Positions 35,233 to 42,567 of a stretch of 64,000 nt of DNA are shown in pieces. The first letter of the stretch is position 1; each line of letters begins with the position of its first letter. A program made the translations under genes and the position numbers. The notes under the pieces are model-generated. The model was not told the DNA's origin. It ran no database searches and saw only the letters and a program-made list of their open reading frames with translations. Origin of the DNA: an uncultured Lachnospiraceae bacterium (GTDB lineage Bacteria; Bacillota; Clostridia; Lachnospirales; Lachnospiraceae); the NCBI GenBank assembly GCA_910584685.1, contig CAJUAO010000017.1, forward strand, positions 1 to 64,000, written 5' to 3'.

Positions 35233-37194
35233 TTATTTGCTTTCCTCAGTAACCTCTATTTTTCTTATTTCCTTAGCTCTTATTTCCCTGCATATATCGT
35301 CAATAAATACAGCTAAATCCTTCTGGCCTTCATCTCCTAAGAAACGGCTTCTGACTGATACCTTTCCTTCTTCCTCCTCCTTCTGGCCTACAACAAGCAT
35401 ATACGGAACTCTCTTAAGCCTTGCGTCTCTTATCTTAAAGCCTATTTTCTCCGCCCTGTTGTCTACAGACGCTCTTATATCATTGTTCTTAAGCTCCTCC
35501 TCTACCTGCTTTGCATAGTCGGCATATTTTTCCGAAATAGGAAGTACCCTTACCTGCTCAGGACACAGCCACGTAGGGAAAAGTCCGGCATATTTCTCAA
35601 TAAGCCACGCTATAGTTCTTTCATAACAGCCCATAGACGTCCTGTGGATAATATACGGCCTTACCTTCTCTCCTCTCTCGTCAATATAGTACATATCAAA
35701 CTGCTCTGCAAGAAGGGCATCCCACTGAATTGTAATCATTGTATCTTCCTTGCCGTATACATTTTTTGCATTTATATCTACCTTAGGTCCATAGAAGGCT
35801 GCTTCTCCTACATCCTCCACAAACGGAATGTTTAACTCTGTCAATATTTCCCTTATATGCTGCTCTGTCTCCTCCCAAACCTCAGGAGCTCCAATATACT
35901 TCTTTGTATCAGCAGGGTCCCACTTTGAAAGGTGATACGTCACATCCTCCTCCACTCCAAGGGTCTTAAGACAATATTGAGCAAGAGCAATACAGTCCTT
36001 AAATTCCTTTACCATCTGGTCAGGTCTTACGATAAGATGTCCCTCTGATATAGTAAACTGACGTACTCTTGTAAGACCGTGCATCTCTCCTGAATCCTCA
36101 TTTCTAAATAGCGTAGATGTTTCACCGTAGCGGCACGGAAGGTCTCTGTAGCTTTTCTGGCTTGCCTTGTATACATAATACTGGAAAGGACATGTCATTG
36201 GCCTGAGGGCAAATACTTCGTCATCCTTTTCCTCATCCCCTAGTACAAACATACCCTCCTTATAGTGCTCCCAGTGTCCTGACATCTTGTAAAGGTCGCT
36301 CTTTGCCATAAGAGGCGTCTGGGTTCTAACATAGCCTCTCTTTGTCTCCTCGTCCTCTATCCATCTCTTAAGAGTATTCATTATAATAACGCCGTTTGGC
36401 ATAATAAGAGGAAGTCCCTGTCCTATAACATCAACGGTAGTAAATATCTCCATCTCACGTCCAAGCTTATTGTGGTCTCTTTTCTTTATATCCTCAAGAT
36501 GCTCAAGATAAGCGTCTAAGTCTGCCTTCTTTGTATAGGCGGTACCATATATTCTGGCAAGCATCTTATTTTCGGAATTGCCTCTCCAGTATGCGCCTGA
36601 CGAAGAGATAAGCTTAAATGACTTTATAATACCTGTTCTCATAATGTGGGGACCTGCGCAAAGGTCGGTAAATTCACCTTGCCTGTAGAAGGAAATAACT
36701 GCATCCTCCGGCAAATCCTTTATAAGCTCAACCTTATAAGGCTCGTTTTTGTCCTCCATAAACTTAATCGCTTCCTCTCTTGGAAGCTCAAATCTCTCTA
36801 TTTCCGCATTTTCCTTTATTACCTTTTTCATTTCCGCCTCGATTTTATCTAAATCCTCCCTTGAAAAAGGCTCATGCTCAAAATCATAATAAAAGCCTGT
36901 ATCTATAGACGGACCTATGGCAAGCTTTGCCTCAGGAAATACTCTTTTTACCGCCTCTGCAAGCACATGGGAGCATGTATGTCTGTATGCTGCCTTTCCC
37001 TTTTCATCGTCAAAGGTTAATATGCTTAAATTTACATCATCATTAATAATTGTCCTAAGGTCCTCTACTTTTCCATTTACCTCTCCGGCGCATGCTGCTC
37101 TGGCAAGTCCCTCGCTTATATCCTTTGCTATGTCAATAATTGACATGGCATTATCATATTCCTTTACTGAGCCGTCTTTTAATGTAATTTTCAT
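35233..37194 (-). CDS. thrS: Threonyl-tRNA synthetase
   Basis: 653 residues with the complete domain set. There is an N-terminal TGS domain, the editing/SAD domain with HTCSHVLAEAV and the YDFE region, and the class II catalytic core. Core motifs are MTCPFQYYVYK, GLTRVRQFTISEGH and HRTSMGCYERTIAWLIE, with the zinc ligands in this core. The anticodon-binding domain is C-terminal (PEQVRVLPISEKY). It charges tRNA-Thr. Ribosome site AAAGGAA precedes the ATG. Expression should respond to uncharged tRNA-Thr through the T-box leader at 37246-37503. Confidence 0.97.
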   Translation of the reverse strand: MKITLKDGSVKEYDNAMSIIDIAKDISEGLARAACAGEVNGKVEDLRTIINDDVNLSILTFDDEKGKAAYRHTCSHVLAEAVKRVFPEAKLAIGPSIDTGFYYDFEHEPFSREDLDKIEAEMKKVIKENAEIERFELPREEAIKFMEDKNEPYKVELIKDLPEDAVISFYRQGEFTDLCAGPHIMRTGIIKSFKLISSSGAYWRGNSENKMLARIYGTAYTKKADLDAYLEHLEDIKKRDHNKLGREMEIFTTVDVIGQGLPLIMPNGVIIMNTLKRWIEDEETKRGYVRTQTPLMAKSDLYKMSGHWEHYKEGMFVLGDEEKDDEVFALRPMTCPFQYYVYKASQKSYRDLPCRYGETSTLFRNEDSGEMHGLTRVRQFTISEGHLIVRPDQMVKEFKDCIALAQYCLKTLGVEEDVTYHLSKWDPADTKKYIGAPEVWEETEQHIREILTELNIPFVEDVGEAAFYGPKVDINAKNVYGKEDTMITIQWDALLAEQFDMYYIDERGEKVRPYIIHRTSMGCYERTIAWLIEKYAGLFPTWLCPEQVRVLPISEKYADYAKQVEEELKNNDIRASVDNRAEKIGFKIRDARLKRVPYMLVVGQKEEEEGKVSVRSRFLGDEGQKDLAVFIDDICREIRAKEIRKIEVTEESK

Positions 37195-37245
37195 TTTTTT
37201 AATTCCTTTCTGTTATTTTATTGTGAGTGGATAAATTTCTGCCCA

Positions 37246-37503
37246 TAAAAAAATCCTTATGGTACATTTGTACCATAAGGACGAATAATCGCGGTTCCAC
37301 CTTAACTTGCAGATACAGCAATGCCCTGATGCATATGCCTGTCTGCCGCTCATTTGATTATAACGTAATCACCGGACCGGATTGGGGCCACTCGGAGGTA
37401 GTCTTCAATCTTACGGGAACGGAATGTTCTCAGCCCTCATTCCTCTCTGTAATTCCTTCTGTAAGACCTACTCGTCTCGTCATCGTGTTAATGCTCTTTA
37501 ACT
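37246..37503 (-). promoter_or_regulatory. T-box leader of thrS
   Basis: On the minus strand the T-box core AAGGTGGAACCGCG is followed by a strong terminator, TCCTTATGGTAC pairing with GTACCATAAGGA (37254-37281) and a T run. Upstream lies stem I. A Thr codon ACC (37397-37399) in the GACTACCTCC context is the likely specifier, though ACT one step earlier is possible. Uncharged tRNA-Thr should stabilise the antiterminator and allow thrS transcription. Confidence 0.9.
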
Positions 37504-37509
37504 GTAGCT

Positions 37510-37538
37510 AGTTTAATACAATTTTTTTAAGTTGTCAA
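37510..37538 (-). promoter_or_regulatory. Promoter of the thrS T-box transcript
   Basis: Minus strand TTGACA (37533-37538), 17 bp, TAAACT (37510-37515). The start would fall close to 37503, giving a leader of about 300 nt before the thrS ATG. Confidence 0.7.
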
Positions 37539-37562
37539 TTCCAAATTTATGCATTATACAGT

Positions 37563-38657
37563 TTACCATTTATCCTGCCACTCCAGCAGCATATTGCCAT
37601 CCTGTGTAAATTTTACCGGAAGCCACACATATCGGGAATCAGACAGATTTTTGCTATTCCAGCGGTCTCCCATATAAATATATCTGCCTGTACTATCCTT
37701 AAAAACACATGTACTTTGCGTGTCAAAGGTAGTATGCTTCATATCTCCAACGCAAGGGTCCCCCATATTTTCCCAGTCTCCAAAAACCGCGTCGCTTCTG
37801 TAATATCTTGCCTGATTTGGCTCCCAGCCTGTACAGCCTGAAGAAATTAAATAGTACTTTCCTTCTCTCTCAAATACTGCCGGCGCTTCCCTCTGTGCTC
37901 CCGGAAAAAGCCTTATAAAATCCCTTCCGTATACCGCCTTGTCAGGTGATGTTTCCAGATACGTATATTCCTCGTTCAGCTTTGATATATAAAGCGTAAG
38001 ATTTTCTTCACTTGAATATATTATATAACCTGTTCCGTCCTTATCCACAAACAAATTCATGTCTCTTGCCATTCCTTTGCTTGAGGGATGCATGTCCTTT
38101 TGATTATCAGGACATACATTTAAGCGGTATCTGTCAACAAACCGATATGGCCCAAACGGATAATCGCTTACTGCAACTCCCGCACAAGCTGCCGCATAGC
38201 TGCTATTGCTTGTATCAGTCGGACCGTCTGCATGAAACCAAAGAATATACTGTCTGGTCTTCTCATTATAAATCATTTTCGGTCTTTCAATAATTGCACT
38301 GCCTGCATCCAGACTGCGAAAAACATTGTCAAGCTGTTCCTCTGAGTATCCGGCATACACACTTTTAAAATACTCGTCATTTTCCAGCGCCTCCCTGCTC
38401 GGAACATTCCTCATAACTATTCCTTCCGAATTCCAATTATGCAGGTCGTCGGAGCTATACATTCTAATGCCTCCTCTTGCGCCTGATGACTTATCCTCCC
38501 CAACCCATATCCATTTTTTTACGGTATTCCCGGTTTTACTATCTGTGAAAATAAGCTGCTGTACCTGCCCTCCATGGGCCTGTATTATATTATTGTCTGT
38601 ATCCCTCCATTGCTCTCCTGGCTTGAAAAAATTATATTTATCTGTTTCTAAAGACAT
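37563..38657 (-). CDS. GH43-type glycosidase, exo-beta-galactosidase-like
   Basis: 364 residues without a signal peptide. It shows a five-bladed propeller pattern of GH43 relatives: DNNIIQAHGG at the start (general base region), MYSSDDLHNW, IERPKMIYNEKTRQYILW and ARDMNLFVDKDGTGYIIYSS. A later segment is REAPAVFEREGKYYLISSGC. The layout agrees with the subfamily that includes exo-1,3-beta-galactanases, but the exact substrate is an inference. AAGGAGGT precedes the ATG. It lies just upstream of the thrS promoter region on the same strand, and probably ends before it. Confidence 0.8.
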   Translation of the reverse strand: MSLETDKYNFFKPGEQWRDTDNNIIQAHGGQVQQLIFTDSKTGNTVKKWIWVGEDKSSGARGGIRMYSSDDLHNWNSEGIVMRNVPSREALENDEYFKSVYAGYSEEQLDNVFRSLDAGSAIIERPKMIYNEKTRQYILWFHADGPTDTSNSSYAAACAGVAVSDYPFGPYRFVDRYRLNVCPDNQKDMHPSSKGMARDMNLFVDKDGTGYIIYSSEENLTLYISKLNEEYTYLETSPDKAVYGRDFIRLFPGAQREAPAVFEREGKYYLISSGCTGWEPNQARYYRSDAVFGDWENMGDPCVGDMKHTTFDTQSTCVFKDSTGRYIYMGDRWNSKNLSDSRYVWLPVKFTQDGNMLLEWQDKW

Positions 38658-38736
38658 TTTTATAGACCTCCTTTACATTAACTTTTGTTTTCTGCTTCAT
38701 ATATCTTTCACATCAATATTATACTGCGGTGCTTCT

Positions 38737-39177
38737 TTAATAATCTTCCTCCTCCTCAGCTTCACTTATATCATTCTTAGGCTTACTAAGTCCCTCTATA
38801 ACTATTCCGCTCTTTTCTGCATAATCCCACAAGGCTGCATGTATAGCCTCCTCTGCTAAAAGGGAGCAATGCACTTTAACTGGCGGAAGTCCGTCAAGGG
38901 CCTCCATTACCGCCTTGTTTGTAACCTTTAACGCCTCATATATGGTTTTTCCCTTTACAAGCTCCGTTGCCATGCTGCTTGTAGCAACCGCCGCCCCGCA
39001 GCCAAAGGTCTTAAACTTTACGTCTCTTATTATCTTCGTCTCACTGTCTATGTCAAGAAATATACGCATTATATCTCCGCACTTTGCATTTCCTACAGTA
39101 CCTACGCCACTGGCATTTTCTATCTCTCCCACATTTCTTGGATTTGAAAAATGCTCCATTACCTTTTCACTATACAT
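38737..39177 (-). CDS. iscU: Iron-sulfur cluster scaffold protein
   Basis: 146 residues. The three cluster-binding cysteines are readable: GNAKCGDIMRIFLDI, FGCGAAVATSSMATEL and VHCSLLAEEAI. An acidic C-terminal tail (SEAEEEEDY) is unusual but minor. It accepts sulfur from the desulfurase and assembles Fe-S clusters before transfer. It is third in the iscR-iscS-iscU operon, 11 bp after the desulfurase gene, with GGGAGGAAGG upstream. Confidence 0.95.
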   Translation of the reverse strand: MYSEKVMEHFSNPRNVGEIENASGVGTVGNAKCGDIMRIFLDIDSETKIIRDVKFKTFGCGAAVATSSMATELVKGKTIYEALKVTNKAVMEALDGLPPVKVHCSLLAEEAIHAALWDYAEKSGIVIEGLSKPKNDISEAEEEEDY

Positions 39178-39188
39178 ATCCTTCCTCC

Positions 39189-40373
39189 CTAATTCTTTGA
39201 AATAAAATCCTGATACAAAGGCGACATGTCCCTTAGTCTTCCCACTATTGCCTTTAGCTCTCTTAATACATAATCCATATCCTCTGTGGTTGTCTCCTCA
39301 GATATGGTCAGCCTTAAGGAACCGTGAGCTGTTTCATGAGGCAGTCCTATGGCTAGAAGCACATGGGACGGCTCTAAGGAGCCTGATGTACATGCTGAGC
39401 CGCTTGACGCGCATATGCCTTTCATATCAAGCATTATAAGCATTGATTCTCCTTCTATAAATCTGAAGCATACATTTATATTATTTGGAAGCCTTCTTTT
39501 TAAATCTCCGTTTACTTTTACATGCGGTATTTCCTTTTTCACATTTTCAATAAAATAATCTCTTACCCTTATCTGATGCTCCATATTCTCCTTCATATGC
39601 TCCATGGCAAGCTCTGCCGCCTTGCCCATGCCTACTATTCCCGGCACGTTATGGGTACCTGCCCGCCTGCTTCTCTCCTGGGCTCCTCCATGTATAAAGG
39701 AGCCCATCTTTATACCCTTTCTTATATATAAAAAGCCGATTCCCTTTGGCCCGTGAAGCTTATGAGCGCTTGCGCTTAACATATCTATATTTTCATTATC
39801 TACATTTATAGGAATATGTCCGTATGCCTGCACGGCGTCCGTATGGAAATATACCCCGTGTTCCCTTGCTGTTTTCCCTATTTCACCTATAGGCTCTATG
39901 GTGCCAATCTCATTATTTGCATACATTATGGAAATAAGTATAGTGTCAGGTCTTATGGCTGCCTCCACATCCTTTGGGTTTACAAAGCCCTTTTCATCAA
40001 CATCAAGGTATGTGACCTCAAAGCCGTTCCTTTCAAGATATTCACATGTGTGAAGTATAGCATGATGCTCTATCTTACTTGTTATAATATGCTTACCCTT
40101 ATCCTTATAGGCCTGCGCCATTGCTACAAGAGCCCAATTATCTGATTCGCTTCCTCCTGCCGTAAAATATATTTCCTCCGTTTTTGCCCCTATGGATTTT
40201 GCAATAATCTCTCTTGCCTCATCCACTGCCTTTTTTGACCTTGCCCCAAACCCATATATACTTGACGGATTTCCATATAATTCTGAAAAATACGGCAGCA
40301 TTGTATCCACTACCTCCGGATACACAGCCGTAGTAGCGGCATTATCTAAATACAACTCCTTTTCCTTATCCAT
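39189..40373 (-). CDS. iscS: Cysteine desulfurase
   Basis: 394 residues of the NifS/IscS class of PLP enzymes. Visible sites are YLDNAATTAVYPEV at the start, TAGGSESDN, HHAIL, DAVQAYGH (PLP), SASAHKLHGPKGIGFLY with the PLP lysine, and the catalytic Cys loop CASSGSACTSGSLEPSHVL. It removes sulfur from cysteine and passes it to IscU. It starts 3 bp after the regulator gene and is the middle gene of the operon. Confidence 0.95.
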   Translation of the reverse strand: MDKEKELYLDNAATTAVYPEVVDTMLPYFSELYGNPSSIYGFGARSKKAVDEAREIIAKSIGAKTEEIYFTAGGSESDNWALVAMAQAYKDKGKHIITSKIEHHAILHTCEYLERNGFEVTYLDVDEKGFVNPKDVEAAIRPDTILISIMYANNEIGTIEPIGEIGKTAREHGVYFHTDAVQAYGHIPINVDNENIDMLSASAHKLHGPKGIGFLYIRKGIKMGSFIHGGAQERSRRAGTHNVPGIVGMGKAAELAMEHMKENMEHQIRVRDYFIENVKKEIPHVKVNGDLKRRLPNNINVCFRFIEGESMLIMLDMKGICASSGSACTSGSLEPSHVLLAIGLPHETAHGSLRLTISEETTTEDMDYVLRELKAIVGRLRDMSPLYQDFISKN

Positions 40374-40376
40374 GCT

Positions 40377-40808
40377 TTACACATCCTTCCCATTCTTTTC
40401 CTTATCCCAGTCTATTAAATCCTGAAGCGTAACATTATCTACCACACTGTTAATTGCCTCATCCAGCTTCTTCCACAAAGGCAGGGTTATACAACCGCTC
40501 TTTCTCACGCATGTATTTTCCTCTGTCTCAAGACATGCCACAGGACAAAGCTTTCCCTCTATAATCCTTAATATGCTTCCCACAGTATAATCCCCCGGCT
40601 CCTTTGCCAGCCTGTAGCCGCCCTGAGGGCCTCTTGCGCTTATTACAAAGCCGCCTTTTGTAAGAACAGATATTATCTGCTCTAAATATTTGTCAGATAT
40701 ATCCTGCCTTACTGATATTTCCTTTACTCTGACCGGCTGCCCCGTCCCATTCACCGCCAAATCCAGCATAAGCCTCAATGCATATCTTCCCTTTGTAGAA
40801 ATCTTCAT
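40377..40808 (-). CDS. iscR: Rrf2-family regulator, IscR-like
   Basis: 143 residues from ATG 40808 (MKISTKGRYALRLM), preceded by GGAGGAGGAAG. The N-terminal winged helix-turn-helix is typical of Rrf2 (VRVKEISVRQDISDKYLEQI, GFVISARGPQGGYRLAK). Three to four cysteines (LCPVACLETEENTCVRKSGC) match the Fe-S ligand positions of IscR. It probably senses Fe-S status and represses its own operon, which encodes the cluster-making enzymes. A palindrome overlaps its promoter. Confidence 0.9.
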   Translation of the reverse strand: MKISTKGRYALRLMLDLAVNGTGQPVRVKEISVRQDISDKYLEQIISVLTKGGFVISARGPQGGYRLAKEPGDYTVGSILRIIEGKLCPVACLETEENTCVRKSGCITLPLWKKLDEAINSVVDNVTLQDLIDWDKEKNGKDV

Positions 40809-40840
40809 ACATTCTTCCTCCTCCATACAGTTTTTCCTAC

Positions 40841-40881
40841 TTATCATATATGATAATAGTACTTTTTTTAACAACTGTCAA
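40841..40881 (-). promoter_or_regulatory. isc operon promoter with overlapping palindrome
   Basis: Minus strand TTGACA (40876-40881), 17 bp, TATTAT (40853-40858). The perfect 16-bp palindrome TTATCATATATGATAA (40841-40856) covers the -10 and start site, a classical repressor position. IscR is the likely ligand. Confidence 0.7.
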
Positions 40882-40933
40882 CAAAATTTTCTCTCATTAT
40901 ATCCGCCTGTCATTTCCAAGATTAAAGGACAGC

Positions 40934-40975
40934 AAAAAGGAACAAATAACATTATATCCCTTGTTATCTGTTCCT
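40934..40975 (-). terminator. Terminator of guaB
   Basis: On the minus strand AGGAACAGATAACA pairs with TGTTATTTGTTCCT around a short loop, followed by TTTTTG. Confidence 0.75.
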
Positions 40976-40999
40976 CTTAATTATATATATATTTACTTT

Positions 41000-42454
41000 C
41001 TATGCATCTATGCTGTAGTTAGGCGCCTCCTTAGTAATATGGATATCGTGAGGATGGCTTTCCTTAAGTGATGCGGCAGAAATTTTTACAAATCTTCCCG
41101 TATTCTTAAGGGTTTCTATATCCTTTGCCCCACAGTAGCCCATACCTGCCCTTAATCCGCCTACAAGCTGGAATACCGTATCCTCTACCGTTCCCTTGTA
41201 TGCCACTCTTCCCTCTACGCCTTCAGGAACAAGCTTCTTTGCATCTGTCTGGAAGTATCTGTCCTTACTTCCGTTTTCCATAGCGGCTATTGAGCCCATA
41301 CCTCTGTATACCTTATATTTTCTTCCCTGATACAGCTCAAACTCTCCCGGACTTTCGTCACAGCCTGCAAACATACTTCCCATCATACATACATTTGCTC
41401 CTGCAGCTATGGCCTTTGTCATGTCCCCTGAGAACTTAATGCCTCCGTCGGCAATAATAGGAATACCATATTCCTTAGCTGCATTATAGCTGTCCATAAT
41501 AGCAGTTACCTGGGGAACGCCTATACCTGCAACAATACGTGTAGTACATATAGAGCCGGGACCAATACCAATCTTTACGGCATCAACGCCTGCCTCTATC
41601 AATGCCTTCGTTCCTTCTCCAGTAGCCACATTGCCTGCAATAACCTGAAGCTCCGGATACTTTGCCTTAATTTCCTTAACTGTATTCACAATATTTTTTG
41701 AATGTCCATGGGCAGAGTCTATGACAATTACATCTACATGAACTGCCACAAGCGCGTCTACTCTCTCCATAACATTCTTTGTAATTCCTACTGCAGCGCC
41801 GCAGAGAAGCCTTCCCTGTTCATCCTTTGCCGCAAGGGGATACTTAATCTGCTTTTCAATATCCTTAATTGTAATAAGCCCTTTTAAATTAAAATCATCA
41901 TCTACAATAGGAAGCTTTTCCTTTCTTGAGCGTGCAAGAATTGCCTTTGCCTCCTCCAGTGTAATACCCTGCTTTGCCGTAACAAGCCCCTCGCTTGTCA
42001 TAGACTCCCTTATTTTCTTTGAAAAGTCTGTCTCAAACTTTAGGTCTCTGTTTGTAATTATCCCTACCAGTCTTCCGTTTTCCGTAATAGGCACACCTGA
42101 TATCCTGAACTTTGCCATCAGATTATTTGCATCTGCAAGGGTATGCTCCGGTGACAATGAAAATGGGTCTGTTATAACGCCATTTTCAGAACGCTTTACC
42201 TTGTCTACTTCCTCCGCCTGAGCCCCAACTGACATATTCTTATGAATAATACCGATACCGCCCTGTCTTGCCATGGCTATAGCCATCCTGTGCTCTGTAA
42301 CCGTATCCATACCGGCGCTCATCATAGGTATGTTAAGCTTGATTTTCTTTGTAAGATTAGTTGATAAATCCACTAAATTTGGTGTCACTTCTGAGTATGC
42401 AGGAACCAGTAATACATCATCAAATGTGATTCCCTCGCCTATTATCTGACCCAT
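41000..42454 (-). CDS. guaB: IMP dehydrogenase
   Basis: 484 residues. The (beta/alpha)8 barrel is split by two CBS domains at about 95-205 (ISGVPITENGRLVGIITNRD and KLPIVDDDFNLKGLITIKD). The catalytic loop GIGPGSICTTRIVAGIG carries the nucleophile Cys. The flap is reached through GSIAAMENGS, and DGGIKFSGDMTKAIAAGA binds IMP. It oxidises IMP to XMP, the first step to GMP. It is monocistronic with its own terminator. Confidence 0.97.
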   Translation of the reverse strand: MGQIIGEGITFDDVLLVPAYSEVTPNLVDLSTNLTKKIKLNIPMMSAGMDTVTEHRMAIAMARQGGIGIIHKNMSVGAQAEEVDKVKRSENGVITDPFSLSPEHTLADANNLMAKFRISGVPITENGRLVGIITNRDLKFETDFSKKIRESMTSEGLVTAKQGITLEEAKAILARSRKEKLPIVDDDFNLKGLITIKDIEKQIKYPLAAKDEQGRLLCGAAVGITKNVMERVDALVAVHVDVIVIDSAHGHSKNIVNTVKEIKAKYPELQVIAGNVATGEGTKALIEAGVDAVKIGIGPGSICTTRIVAGIGVPQVTAIMDSYNAAKEYGIPIIADGGIKFSGDMTKAIAAGANVCMMGSMFAGCDESPGEFELYQGRKYKVYRGMGSIAAMENGSKDRYFQTDAKKLVPEGVEGRVAYKGTVEDTVFQLVGGLRAGMGYCGAKDIETLKNTGRFVKISAASLKESHPHDIHITKEAPNYSIDA

Positions 42455-42567
42455 TTCAAATCCTCACTTTCCTTATGTATATTGTTGTTTTGTAACTATT
42501 GAAAAGCATGTCCAAGCCTAATTCATAATAGTTGCTGTAATTATATGTATCTTTAAATATAATTGAT

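Noticed and set aside
37563..38657. Reading the thrS leader as part of the GH43 gene transcript only
   Set aside because: The T-box has its own TTGACA promoter at 37510-37538 downstream of the GH43 stop, so the leader is better treated as an independent unit.
41000..42454. guaB as part of the isc operon because of shared strand
   Set aside because: A terminator hairpin with a T run follows guaB and a separate promoter with palindrome precedes iscR.
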